The position numbers and the translations under genes are program-made. 64,000 nucleotides of DNA from Latrodectus hesperus (Eukaryota; Arthropoda; Arachnida; Araneae; Theridiidae). Of this stretch, positions 38,111 through 48,738 are shown piece after piece; position 1 is the stretch's first letter; each line of letters opens with the position of its first letter. The stretch spans positions 85,855,215 to 85,919,214 of the forward strand of contig CM075855.1 of NCBI GenBank assembly GCA_037975125.1. The letters run 5' to 3'. Under the pieces are notes generated by a model that made no database searches, was not told where the DNA came from, and was given only the letters and a program-made list of their open reading frames with translations.

Positions 38111-38389
38111 TCTAATTTAGTGTTAGCATAGTTCACTTCTACTATACCCCGAAAAGTTTATATTTTTATAAAAAGTAACTCGAAAAAGTTGACATTTTGT
38201 AAACTAACAATATATTATCATACAGTAAACCAGTCTTATACATTTTGCATACAGCGACGTACTTCTTTAAAATAAATTATATAAATGACAGACATATTTT
38301 TACAAAATGTTTTTCTCGTGCCATTTTTGACCGACAGTGTTATGATCTGGCAACGAACCATTTACATAATTAATGTAATGGCAGTGTAC
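38111..38389. other. AT-rich sequence with an imperfect dyad
   Basis: An inverted motif, ccatttacataattaatg followed by taatgg, lies at 38358-38381 and includes TAAT cores. Otherwise nothing was recognised. Confidence 0.4.
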
Positions 38390-38890
38390 GATGGACTCTC
38401 CCCACAGAATCGAAGATAACAAATACATCGCCAAACACCAGTCCGAAACTAGATTTGAATATGCATTGCTCCTGCATTTATTAGCCGAGGGAAGGTGTGG
38501 GGTTGGAAGACTAATTATCAGCTACTTTTGCGCCTCGGGTGGTATGCGCGATCGTAAGAAACTTATTTCATCATTAATGAGCAAAAACTGTATAAAACGT
38601 CCTCCTCGCGAGACAAAATTATACAACATCCATTCATACATGCGTGTATGCCTTCATTCAAATATAAAGAGCATAATCCTATAAAATTAATGACACCCTC
38701 ATTTTGCCGGCTCCTGGTACGAAAGATAAAAAATGAAATGGAACAAAAATTAAAATTTTCAGCCGGTTCCATCGAACAGGAATCCATAGAGCAGGTTTAT
38801 TGCTCACAAAAAGACATTATGACAAGGCAGTTGCGCTCGCTGGAGTTATCGCTCTGAATTTCGCGACATTTTTATGTCTTTTTCTCTCCC
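38390..38890. other. GC-richer unique island
   Basis: Contains several CpGs and long opposed open frames (38391-38684 plus strand, 38563-38787 minus strand) without known motifs. Either an old exon or conserved non-coding DNA would fit. Confidence 0.35.
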
Positions 38891-39377
38891 CTTTTGTCAT
38901 TACTTTTCCTAGAATGCCGAAGAGTTAATTTCGAGAGAGTTGGTGAATTCGAGAATTGGCGACTTTCTCGAAATTTTGTGTCCATCTACCCCTGGGATTA
39001 AAAAGCTAAGAAAATAAGAGAATTCGCAATAAAAATTTCATTTTTTTATACTGCGTAAAGAAAAGTAACAACAGAAACAAACTATAATTCTTTATTATTA
39101 TCTACCCCAGCTTCAGGATACTTCCTTATTTATAATTTCTTTATTTGTTTGATTTATATATATTATTAGAATGTATGCCATGTGTAAAAGCAAAAGAAAA
39201 GAAAAAAATGCGACTGATTCTCAGTTTCTAGCAATTTTTAATTTCTTGAATATACAAATAAAAAATTAGAAAGCATTTACATATTACAATTTTATGTTTG
39301 TATTCACAAAATTAAATATTGTTCATAACTGAGAGTCAGTCGCAATATTTTATTCCCAGTTCTATATTTTTATTATT
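38891..39377. other. AT-rich sequence with no recognised feature
   Basis: Nothing could be named. Confidence 0.45.
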
Positions 39378-39515
39378 TTAAGGTCACTTTAGGCACACGA
39401 GGAGGAAGACCTTAAGGTAGATTCCGAATCACTACAAATATCCTCACCAGAGGTGGTAATTGAACCTTAGAACTGTTAAACCAAAGATTATTTCAGCGAC
39501 ATTTCCAGTTTTGTG
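39378..39515 (-). repeat. SINE A, diverged copy
   Basis: Landmarks gattccgaatcactac and gaactgttaaaccaaag are present; the box B complement is changed to ggtaattgaacctt. Confidence 0.65.
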
Positions 39516-39520
39516 TGATA

Positions 39521-39720
39521 AGGTTTGTTTGTCGCTATGGTCATTATTTGCCCACGCACATTCTAATTTTATATTTGTAATTTTAGGTCTATAACTAAAG
39601 CGAGACCTATGCATAGTTAAAGTGGATTCTGAAGAAATAGGAAGACTATACAGTCCGATTTGAGAATTGAACCTGCAAATGAATAAACGGTCATAGAAGT
39701 AATCATTCGGCAGCCATATA
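39521..39720 (-). repeat. SINE A, diverged copy with expanded body
   Basis: Starts ggtttgtttgtcgctatgg and ends cattcggcagccat. The middle has extra sequence compared with the reference copy. Confidence 0.65.
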
Positions 39721-39879
39721 TTTCCGAATTCTCACCTTGCTTTTAACTAGCATAGAGCTGGTGGAGAACCCCGTATTTGGCGGCCTCATTCATGGAGTTA
39801 TGTACAATACTTAAAATCTGAATACTTTATAAGCCGATGACAGATCGCTCTTATTTATGTAGTTTTTTCTTTGAAAAGC

Positions 39880-40130
39880 CACTCAGCCAGTAGGGTGATT
39901 GGGACATGGATTCACCATTTGATTAAAAGTAGTTTGAATCCCAAAAAATGTGGCCAATCATCGATAGTATAAATTAGGGCTAGTTACATGCGGAAAGGTA
40001 AGGCATTAGCTGCCGAAGTCCATAAGTCTTGGCTCTCACTGAATAGTTCCACTACAGAACAGTAGAGGGCGCACATTGCATGTTGGCAGAAGGATGCCAC
40101 AATAGCAGTTTTCTTATCACATGTAAAAAT
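39880..40130 (+). repeat. Unclassified SINE with tRNA-like head
   Basis: The head reads ccactcagccagtagggtg, followed by box B-like agtttgaatccc. The body continues with tgtggccaatcatcg and is not shared with families A-E as far as I can see. Confidence 0.45.
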
Positions 40131-40266
40131 GTCAATGGTATTTAATCTGGAATAATTATTTGAGTCTACACTTCAAATTGCCACTGATAACTATTCGTCT
40201 AGTTGACAATGAACTAAATTATAAAATTATAAACATAAAGTTGGGTTTAATTCATGAATAGTTTTT

Positions 40267-41718
40267 ATGGTCACCTGTTGGCAAAGTCACTTATTAGAAC
40301 AGGAGTCAACAATCTATCTCGGTTTTATTCTCGACCCTGAATTCAACTGTAACAAGCATATCGACCATCTAGTTTCAAAGGCTCGTAATCGCCTTAACAT
40401 TCTCAAATATCTGGCTGGCAGAGATTGGAGTGCTGATGCAAACCCCTTCAGAACCACATATATTTTGCTTATGAGACCTATTCTTGAATATGGTTATCGA
40501 TTTACTCCTACGCATCTGAAACGAATTTCTTGAAATTAGAACGAGTAAAAATAAGTGCCGCTCGTATGATCTTAGGACTTAGAAATAGCTGCCCATCTGC
40601 TATTGCTTTATACGAGGCTAACTTACAACCATTGCACATCAGAAGAAGAGCTAACTTAGTTAAATATTTTAACAAAATTTATAGCTACGGCCCGCATCAT
40701 CGTACCTAATTGTATTTACACAATTGGCACCATAATCAAAGATTAAAGAAATTCACCCCTTTTAGCCTGGCAGAATCTCAAAACCTATTTTCGCGCAATA
40801 TTGAACCTCAATCTTTAAGATCTTGTTTTGATCCCTCAGAAGGAATGCCAAGAGTCATCTTTCACTTTGATCTGAATTCCACTGCAAACAAGCAAACTCA
40901 CGTCGGAGATCATCTTAGACAATTTGCACTAGAAATTATTAATTGCATTCCCTGCGATGCAGTGCAAATGTATACCGATGGTAGTCGTACAAAAGACCGT
41001 ACTGGGAGCGGAATCTATATTAGAACCCCTCAGTCTGAAATCACGCTAAAGCAACGTAACCCTGACACGTGTTCAGTCTTCAGAAGTGAGTTAATAGCGA
41101 TTAAGGTGGGACGTGCTGTTATCATATCCAGCAACTGTGATTTTGGAGAACTTTGGATTTTGTCAGACAGCCGCAGTGCACTGCAACATCTCAATGAGTA
41201 ATCCTCTATAAAGGATGAAACAAGTTGATCTTTTCTGCTGAAATTGAAAATGATCTTTCAAGACCATGTTGTACATCTCCAATGGATTCCATCCCATGTA
41301 AATATTAGTGGCAATGAGACCGCAGATCGACTGGCCAAAGAGGGCAGTGATGAAGATACGCCCACTGGTTCATCATTTACATTTCAGAAACTTTAATGAA
41401 AAATCTAGGCTTCATTCAATCTGGCAAATTCCACCAACTCACCAATGGTACTCTGGAACATTTCCTGAAACTCTTCTGGAAACAAAATGTGACCGAAAAT
41501 CTCAGACTGCCTTGGCCAGATTCTCAAGTGGACATCTAAAAATTTTATCGTTTGAACGTGGTACAAAAATTTATCCCACTTGTAAAAAATGCTGTGACCA
41601 TCCAGCCTCACCGAAACATATTCTGGATTGCGTTGGACTTTCTCGGGAGGATTTATCCTCAAATCCTCTGCTAGCCATTGACTTTCTAACAATCAACAAT
41701 TTAATGGAGTTGATCTGA
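40267..41718 (+). pseudogene. LINE polyprotein remnant: RT thumb, RNase H and CCHC-like tail
   Basis: Block one (40267-40533) has YLGFILD and KARNRLNILKYLAG, then PILEYG, typical of the RT thumb region. Block two (40710-41201 and beyond) is RNase H. Asp in MYTDGSR (40977-40979), Glu in FRSELIAI (41088-41090), Asp in LSDSRSAL (41166-41168) and Asp in ETADRLAKEG (41325-41327) all lie in one frame. That frame is broken by stops at 41199-41201 and 41227. Block three, in another frame to 41718, carries a CKKC ... H ... C arrangement followed by the end of the protein. The enzyme would copy element RNA and degrade RNA in hybrids. At least two frameshifts make it non-functional. Confidence 0.85.
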
Positions 41719-41755
41719 CAAATGACAGATCTTTAAAGAGGATAAGCCAACAACA
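40267..41755 (+). mobile_element. 5'-truncated non-LTR retrotransposon (LINE, Jockey/I-like)
   Basis: Reads through a reverse-transcriptase C-terminal segment, an RNase H domain and a cysteine/histidine C-terminal motif. It ends in a short AAC-rich tail (aagccaacaacaagaac, about 41737-41753). The 5' two thirds (endonuclease and RT catalytic core) are missing, as is common for LINE insertions. Stops and frame changes separate the three coding blocks. Confidence 0.85.
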
Positions 41756-41762
41756 AGAACAG

Positions 41763-41882
41763 GAGTTTAACTTTTAATTGGATTCAGATTCACACAGCAA
41801 ACAGTGATGCTCCAAGTAGGAATCGAAGCTACGAACTATTGAACCAGACGCAAGAGCATAAACTATTTAACTGGCAACTTGG
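41763..41882 (-). repeat. SINE A, head-side fragment next to the LINE tail
   Basis: Only the tRNA-like half and part of the body remain (gtaggaatcgaagctac; gaactattgaaccagacg). It begins a few bases after the LINE tail. Confidence 0.6.
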
Positions 41883-42446
41883 TTAATTTAAAATAAGATG
41901 TCAATGCATAATAACATTTGACTTTGAATGATTAGTTCTTCGATTTTCTATTCCGAACATCAACTTTTACACATACAAGAGTTGACGAATGGCCAGTAAA
42001 TTATAAATGCAAGAGAAATTTCAAACTAAAATTTTCACATGAATTCACAGAAACTTAAATAGGCTGTATCACATACTTTTTTAATGTTAAAATAACTTAA
42101 ATTTATAATAGATACAGAAGTAAAACAAATGGTTCGTTTATAAGAAATGTCATGGAAAATAGACACTAAATTGGTATAATTAGTTACAAATATTGTCATG
42201 TGGTGGCGCTGCATAATGTATTCTAAAATGGGGAAGTATGTAACGTGGAATTCATATTTGAATTGATATTCATGTAACAGTGATTGTCATATTTATTTGT
42301 TGCCTATTTTAAGTGTGATTTGAGTTGTAAGTCGGTGTAAAGTGGAATAATGCATAAATGGTTTATTTAATTTCATATCCCATAAGTTAAAGTACATTTC
42401 AAATTTTCACAAACTACAGTCGAAGAAAGAATCGAATTTATGGTTA
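41883..42446. other. AT-rich sequence with no recognised feature
   Basis: Nothing could be named. Confidence 0.45.
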
Positions 42447-42615
42447 TTTGTTTGGTATGTCGATCAACTGTTATGTTTTGCACCTGAAAGTTAATTAGAT
42501 CTACCATTTAAAATACATTTCAAATCACTACAAAATTCATGCCTAAAGTGGGATTCGAACCCACAAATTGTAAGACCGAAGGCTAGGAAGCTCATCGCTC
42601 GGTAGCCAGTTTGCC
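42447..42615 (-). repeat. SINE A, near full-length copy
   Basis: The box B complement is perfect (gtgggattcgaacccac). The head end ggtagccagtttgcc is diverged. Confidence 0.8.
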
Positions 42616-43850
42616 CTTGATGTCTGGAAAGAAACTGGAGCGATATAGGATTAAGTTTTTAATAAACAGGACAATTCTTTTACTCTTAATGTTTCTAAAT
42701 ACTTCACTACAAAATTTACATGAATTAAGTTTTATTATCAAATGAATTAAATGTCTTTCAAATTATTTTCTCTCGTAACCTATAATTTGAAACCCTATTA
42801 TGTTTTAAGGAGTGTTTATTATAATAATTTATATGAAGTAATATTCCATTTCTTTTATTATAAATAATATTTATAATGTATGAAAAAATATCCCATGCTC
42901 GTTATTATAAATAATTTTGTTATAAACAACAACGACTGTAAGTTTCATATAAACCTGTTAGAAAACAAGAGAGCAGAACAAAACTTGTTGGGAAACAACA
43001 TTACAAACAAATCATTTACTTTTTTAGGCAAGCAGAGAATTAGCTCCATTACTGTTTTGCCTCCAACTTTATCCTCCAAGCAACATTATTACTCTTGGAA
43101 CAAAAACAGAATCATATTTTTACATTGATCATTAGTGTACTGGCGTACAACTGAAAACATTTATTTTTAACGCAATATTCATATCTTGTTACTAGTTTTT
43201 CTTAACAATGTTTGGGGATTTTAAGCCTATTTGTGAAAATAAAGTTGAATCGACAGTATATGTTTCAGTTTCATATTTTTAGAATTATTAACTGTGAAAT
43301 AAGGGCTTTTAGTTTCAACAAATTTTGGCAATCATTCTTCATTTGTATATTCATATTTTCCAATCGTAAAACAATACCAGAGAATATTCACGAGGATTTA
43401 AGATATATTTTTAGACAAAATTAAGTTATGATGTCTCACAATTTTGAAACATGCTCAAGTAACAAGGTTGGTACTTCAAAGAAAAGATTGATTTAGTTGC
43501 CATTCTTCTGGCATTTAGTTCTAATCTACAGATGAAAATCAATTTCACACCCTACAAATATACATGATTGAAATGGTTATCGAACCAACGACCAGGTAAA
43601 TTGAAAATCATTCATTTTAAATCTCTTTCAATATCAATCTGACGACAGAATGACATCTCTCTTCTCCAACCTTCGCAACAGACACCTCGCCATCCATTAT
43701 AATTCAAATACTTGAAAAGGTTTATGTACATTTGGTTGGATCACCACGAACTTGTTACCTTCACTTACAAGACAGTGATACCTATAATACAAATTCTGTA
43801 TCATATTATATATATATATGTATTACAAGCATTGGATTGCTTTGATTTTG
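42616..43850. other. AT-rich sequence with no recognised gene
   Basis: A short TA run lies at 43807-43820. Open frames at 42880-43128 and 43212-43424 carry no motif. Confidence 0.45.
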
Positions 43851-44566
43851 CCATTTCTGGGCTCTAGTGGCTCAGTAGCTTCACGCTGCTTCCCGTTAAG
43901 ATCAGCAAAGTGAGGCAACATTTTCGGCGATCAGTGTTTGGGAGAGTGACCCCCATTTCTGGGCTCTAGTGGCTCAGTAGCTCCACGCTGCTTCCCGTTA
44001 AGATCAGCAAAGTGAGGCAACATTTTCGGCGATCAGTGTTTGGGAGAGTGACCCCCATTTCTGGGCTCTAGTGGCTCAGTAGCTTCACGCTGCTTCCTGT
44101 TAAGATCAGCAAAGTGAGGCAACATTTTCGGTGATCAGTGTTTGGGAGAGTGACCCCCATTTCTGGGCTCTAGTTGCTCAGTAGCTTCACGCTGCTTCCC
44201 GTTAAGATCAGCAAAGTGAGGCAACATTTTCGTCGATCAGTGTTTGGGAGAGTGACCCCCATTTCTGGGCTCTAGTGGCTCAGTAGCTTCACGCTGCTTC
44301 CCGTTAAGATCAGCAAAGTGAAGCAACATTTTCGGCGATCAGTGTTTGGGAGAGTGACCCCCATTTCTGGGCTCTAGTGGCTCAGTAGCTTCACGCTGCT
44401 TCCCGTTAAAATCAGCAAAGTGAGGCAACATTTTCGGCGATCAGTGTTTGGGAGAGTGACCCCCATTTCTGGGCTCTAGTGGCTCAGTAGCTTCACGCTG
44501 CTTCCCGTTAAGATCAGCAAAGTGAGGCAACATTTTCGGCGATCAGTGTTTGGGAGAGTGACCCCA
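43851..44566 (+). repeat. Tandem array, 7 x 102 bp, 5S rRNA-like
   Basis: The start ccatttctgggctctag recurs at 43851, 43953, 44055, 44157, 44259, 44361 and 44463, exactly 102 bp apart. Units differ by only one or two bases, so the array is young or homogenised. Each unit carries gatcagcaaagtgaggcaac, then cggcgatcagtgtttggg and agagtgacccc. These align in order with the 3' half of metazoan 5S rRNA (GATCAC, AAGTTAAGCAAC, TTAGTACTTGG, GGGTGACC). The 5' part also shares CACGCTG. The resemblance covers the region that holds the 5S internal promoter. It is not a complete 5S gene. No translated frame is open across units. Confidence 0.8.
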
Positions 44567-44800
44567 TTCATCCAAAGGGTGACCTCAGTCCTGCTCCTTA
44601 AATTGGAGATGTGTCCAAGTTAATATGTGGCGTCCAAAGACCTTCCGCTGGTGGGGAGCGGATGTGGAGAGGAGACTGCCAGCTCAGGTGTAATCTAGTC
44701 ATTAGACCGTGGTTCAAAATGACGAGGCGTTTGCTGACGGGCGAGTATTCCAAACCAGTTAACCTGAAGGTACTGTCAGAAGCTTACTTTCACCACTATG
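44567..44800 (+). repeat. Family D repeat body, joined to the 102-bp array
   Basis: Directly continues from the last array unit. It contains gtggcgtccaaagacc, ttccgctggtggggagcgg, ggagaggagactgccagctc and gacgaggcgtttgctgacgg. The same order occurs at 34430-34680 and reversed at 49190-49440 and 56636-56765. Confidence 0.75.
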
Positions 44801-45420
44801 TATGTAGCATTACACTGATAAAAATATATTTCATTAGTAAAATTTGCATTATTTCATACAATACCACTCCTGATATAAAAATCTGTATTAGGTTGCTAAT
44901 GCGCAATTTAAATTCAAATTATTAGAGTAGCTATATTATTTAAGAGTTTTGTCCCACTCAAGTCTTGCTGATTTCCTTAAACTGGGGAGGGAGTGATCCT
45001 AGACGGAATGGGCGAAGTACATCGGAAATATTTCGCCCGGCAAGTTCACTTTTGGCGTGAAGGTTATTCCATAGTGCCCAACTAAAACCAGTAGGTGAAA
45101 TTGGAGAGAAGACAGTCTTCTTCCTTTAGGTATTGCACGTCTCCTCACGTTTAGAGGCTGTAACATCCTTCTTCCTGGAACCAGGAGGTACGTGTACCTT
45201 CCTGGGGCTTGAGCACAGCCACCAGGCGCGTCGGCAAGTGGTTGATAGCCGAATGTCCTGTAGGAATGACAGGATAGCCTTGAATATAGAATCAGAGGCC
45301 GCGAACCAGCTCCCGTAAACCCTGGTGTTATGCGATCCGTGCCTAGGGCTAATTGGCACCGCGGTATTGGTGTCTTAACGGAGCCTCTAGTTGCTTGGCG
45401 AACTTCTAGAGTAATTTGCC
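44801..45420. other. Unassigned mosaic sequence
   Basis: 44801-44990 is AT-rich. 44990-45420 is markedly less AT-rich, with open frames on both strands (45133-45318, 45126-45359), but without a motif I recognise. Given the LINE piece at 45697 it may be transposon-derived. Confidence 0.35.
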
Positions 45421-45903
45421 TTGCCCAGTAACTCAGGCAATGCTGGGTGGACTTATATTACCTGAGCTTTTTAATTGTTATCTTGTGGCTGAAAAGACAC
45501 AAGAAGTAACAAACCTTTCTGCATTTGCAGGTGAAGCCTCTAAAGTAGACCTTGCTGAAAAAGACAAGGGAACTCAGAGGCAATCTTGTAAAGGGGCAGC
45601 AATGAATCCTTCACTTGAGGTAGAAATGACCTCTAAACCATCTTTTTCTGGTGAAAGTCAGAACGTTATTCCTAGCATGACTGACTTTCTGACCAGATGG
45701 GACTATTTCAGCAAGACCTAATCTGCTGGAAATGTCATATGCAAGAGGAAACGGCAGAGCATGTCATTTACGAATGTGAGGCTCTTGCCCTCCCTAAATT
45801 AACTTGTTTAGGCTTCATCCATACTAGAGAGTTACACTTAGACTCCATTAAAGGGTTATCGGACTTTATTAATAAAGTGGGTGACCCGAGCAACTGGAAC
45901 TAG
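45421..45903 (+). pseudogene. Probable LINE C-terminal remnant
   Basis: A frame at 45697-45903 reads CWKCHMQEETAEHVIYEC followed by EALALPKL, then a short tail ending at a stop. The CxxC ... EET.EH ... EC pattern is the zinc-binding C-terminal motif of Jockey/I-like LINEs. The preceding frame (45416-45721, 101 codons) overlaps in another phase and has no recognisable domain, so the upstream part is unassigned. No (AAC)n tail is visible. Confidence 0.55.
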
Positions 45904-46213
45904 GAAACATTGGGTTTGGAGTTAACGGTACAAAATGCTGATAAAAGCAGAGGTGCCCAATGACATACAAACTCAATTTTAAGAAGAAGAACATCCTTCT
46001 TTATCCATGAATCGGACTCTTTTATAAGTTGGATGTGAAAAAGAGGACTTTTTTTCAAAGTCCTCATCTTGGACTTTTTGTTAGTTCATGTTTTATGGCT
46101 CTAGTTTAGCCCATTGACTAACCAGACAGAAAAAAGAAATAATAAAAAGAGATTGGTAAATCGATAATTTTCTAAGACAATTACAAGAAAAATGGAGAAA
46201 GTTGCCATGGCAG
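45904..46213. other. Unassigned sequence
   Basis: Contains a short near-tandem repeat of gactttttttcaaagtcctc and tcttggactttttgtt near 46040-46080. Nothing else was recognised. Confidence 0.4.
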
Positions 46214-46345
46214 ACACACAAGGACTGATTGCAACAATATCCAAATTTTAAAATAGATTCTGAACCATCGCAGACATCTACACCCGAGACTGGAATCGAA
46301 CAGTACCGAAGACCGCATGACTCATCGTTCAGCAACCTGTTTGGT
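46214..46345 (-). repeat. SINE A, diverged partial copy
   Basis: Landmarks agattctgaaccatcgcag and gactggaatcgaacag remain; the tail half is missing. Confidence 0.6.
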
Positions 46346-46529
46346 TCTCGTATGGCTGGAAACTTTTACAATCCAAATAACATCGCAAGAATTCAAGTTT
46401 CATCATTTAACAGTGACTTAAATTGCTGTTATAGTATAATGACTGATTACCAGGATTTCCATTTTTCAACAGTACAAAGAAGTATCAGGGATGGCACATA
46501 ACACAACGGGTGTGCCTTGAAAGAGGGTC

Positions 46530-46728
46530 TTCGTAATTTATAAGCACGGACCAAGCAGAAACCTTGAAGAAGTATCATTTCACATGGAGGACATTGGAAC
46601 CACCACATACTTAACGTAGCCCATCCGCCATAAGTAAACACGATGGATCTTAGACTGTGTCGGGACCTGAACTTATTACTTCCGATAAGAAAACGGACGC
46701 CCTAAGCAATCAGGCAACCGCGGCCTCA
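46530..46728 (-). repeat. SINE B, diverged copy
   Basis: Recognised by the complement of the body (gtatcatttcacatggagg; cacggaccaagcagaaacc). The head at the right reads gccctaagcaatcagg and caaccgcggc. Confidence 0.65.
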
Positions 46729-46854
46729 GTGATTTAAATTATTTAAAACTAAATTACAGTTATAGGTATTATCTTCGACTGCATTGCATATCATTTACAC
46801 TGAATTGTTTTGTATCTCTAATGTCCTATGGATGTAGAACCAAAGCTACAGTTT

Positions 46855-47015
46855 CGTTTGTTTACAGATCTTCGGTCACTATTCACACGATAGCTATTTC
46901 GATCGAAGCCTGCAGTTTAAAAGATATCAAGTCACTAGTAATATCAATCCTTTAGGTGGAGGACTCGAACGCATGAACTGTTGAACTAAAGTTCTCAGGG
47001 CTAACTATAGACATG
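46855..47015 (-). repeat. SINE A, diverged copy
   Basis: Contains cttcggtcactattcacac, ggaggactcgaacgc and gaactgttgaactaaag. First of three adjacent same-strand copies. Confidence 0.65.
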
Positions 47016-47017
47016 TG

Positions 47018-47191
47018 TTTTGTTTCATTTAAGCTTTACGGTCATTTTTTGTACAAGAGAGCTAAGGGACCGGGTCCCACACTCTCATTGGATTCCTAAC
47101 TAGTACATATACATAAGCAGACATGAGAATCGAACTCATGAACAAGAGAACCGAAGGCCATAGTGCTAACCAAACAGCTTCCAGCTTGGCC
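47018..47191 (-). repeat. SINE A, full-length copy
   Basis: Tail tttcatttaagctttacgg and head end cttccagcttggcc are both present; the box B complement is gagaatcgaactcatg. Confidence 0.75.
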
Positions 47192-47255
47192 TGATGATAT
47201 ACTCTATGTAAAATGCATAAGCAGATGAAAACATAGCAAAATATAAACAATTTTC

Positions 47256-47362
47256 AATCCATAATTTAATTGGATTTCAAACCATTACATATGCCGAAAG
47301 GGAATCGAACCCATGAACGAGAGAAATGAAGAACATATTGCTACTCCTCCAGCTAGGGCTGA
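47256..47362 (-). repeat. SINE A, truncated copy
   Basis: Has the body attggatttcaaaccattac and the box B complement gggaatcgaacccatg; the tail half is lost. Confidence 0.65.
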
Positions 47363-47519
47363 TAATATCCTAATTCAAATGAATAAATATAATCAATTTT
47401 TAATAGATAATTTAGTATTTTTTAAATTATATATAAACATATTAAATATTTTTAAATAATTGTAAAATAATAATTTTAATTATTTGCGTGAGTGATTTAT
47501 CTTTTTTTAAAAAAAATAA

Positions 47520-47960
47520 GATGCTACACGCGGGAACGCCTTTCGCATATTCATGTCGTTACTTTCCGGCCGAGAAAGATTATTTGCCCTCCTATTTGAC
47601 GCAATTATCGATGTCCGTTAACTGCGATATGATGGAAGGAGTCGCCGCCCGAAAACTTTTATGGGCCCCACTGTAACACGTATCGAATACCGATATCGAT
47701 TCCCGACTCAATGGGAGTGTTTAGTTTAGAGTTTCGATTTTTGAGAACGTCAGAGGCTGATAAGGTGTCACATTTCGCAGGCTCGCTAATTAATAAAAAT
47801 GTACGAGAAAAATGTCGCTCTTTTTTTTTAAAGTGCACAGGAAAAGGAAGTATTTACTCTTTTTTTTACTTATTTTATTATTTCCTCGGAAAGTCGCAAG
47901 AGCTCATTTCCTATTCCCCATTGATGCAGGATTTACCTCTTCGATTCCCTGTTCTGAACT
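47520..47960. other. GC-richer, CpG-containing unique island
   Basis: Includes ttccggccgagaaag, gtcgccgcccgaaaac and tatcgaataccgatatcg. Short open frames (47488-47676, 47711-47980) lack motifs. A regulatory element or 5' exon is possible. Confidence 0.35.
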
Positions 47961-48239
47961 TAACTTTACTTTTAATGTGAGTTTAATATGCTCGCAAACG
48001 TCAGATATTTTACAGTCAACTTGCATAATCCCGCATGAACTTTTTTTTTTAGAAATAAATAAATGAATATTAAAATTTACTCTCACAAATTATTTTAAAA
48101 TTGCATTTTCCGATGAGGAAGGAGAGTGGATTATTTACAGATAAAATAAAGAATGAAATAAATACAGGACAATAATTCTTTTTGACACCGATTTATAAAT
48201 ACCTTGACAGCTGAAAGTCGCTATGAAATATTTGTGCAT
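47961..48239. other. AT-rich sequence with no recognised feature
   Basis: Nothing could be named. Confidence 0.45.
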
Positions 48240-48345
48240 TTATAAGCTGTCAGAAGGGCCTTTCCAGAAATAAAAGGCTATATTCATGTGCAAAGAGGAA
48301 GCCCTGTCAACTCCCAAGCACTCACCTCGGTGGTAGACGTGTATG
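48240..48345 (-). repeat. SINE D fragment
   Basis: The minus strand has GAGTGCTTGGGAGTTGACAG followed by TTTGCACATGAATATAGCC, paralleling the SINE D body at 23026-23251. Confidence 0.55.
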
Positions 48346-48533
48346 TTGTTATTGTTAGTTATGATACTTGGACAAGACCAGTTCGCTATCCCGGTGGCTA
48401 TGCGAATTTAAGTCAGTAAAGGGCATTTTTCCCTTAAGCAGAGCACTACAAATGTGAAAGTACGACTTTGCTTAAAACCCTCTGATAGATGGCACCACCA
48501 GAGCATCCATTCTGTCATTATTGCCATTGATAT

Positions 48534-48546
48534 GAAGGGGCGGAGG
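48534..48546. repeat. Target-site duplication, left copy
   Basis: gaaggggcggagg, identical to 48726-48738, flanking SINE A. Confidence 0.9.
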
Positions 48547-48725
48547 TTGGTTGGTTTGTTTGTCACTCAACGGTCATTTTTTGCACACGAGGGCTAATTA
48601 GACCGGGACTTACGGTTTAAAGTGGATTCCGAACCACTACAAACATCCATGCCCAAGGTGGGATTCGAACCCACGAACTGTTGAACCGAAGGCAAGAGCG
48701 CTAACCATTCGGCTGCCAGCTCGGC
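48547..48725 (-). repeat. SINE A, reference full-length copy (179 bp)
   Basis: The exact ends are set by the flanking 13-bp duplication. Read on the minus strand, the element starts GCCGAGCTGGCAGCCGAATG (box A), then GGGTTCGAATCCCA, a consensus box B. A conserved body follows (CGGAATCCACTTTAAACCG). It ends in a CAAAC-rich tail complementary to ttggttggtttgtttgtc. The first ~70 nt derive from a tRNA; anticodon and acceptor stems do not fold properly. It would be transcribed by polymerase III and moved by a partner LINE. Among the copies in this window it is one of the best preserved, so probably one of the youngest. Confidence 0.92.
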
Positions 48726-48738
48726 GAAGGGGCGGAGG
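48726..48738. repeat. Target-site duplication, right copy
   Basis: Second copy of gaaggggcggagg, resuming SINE C sequence. Confidence 0.9.

Noticed and set aside
40710..41201. 163-codon open frame as an intact host RNase H gene
   Set aside because: Flanking frames carry RT thumb and LINE C-terminal motifs with frameshifts, so it is part of a dead LINE.
43851..44566. Genuine 5S rRNA gene cluster
   Set aside because: Units are 102 bp, match only part of 5S with insertions, and lack a full-length gene and terminator.
48640..48725. Functional tRNA gene in SINE A
   Set aside because: Box A and B are present but there is no cloverleaf. Many dispersed copies with a common body show a SINE.
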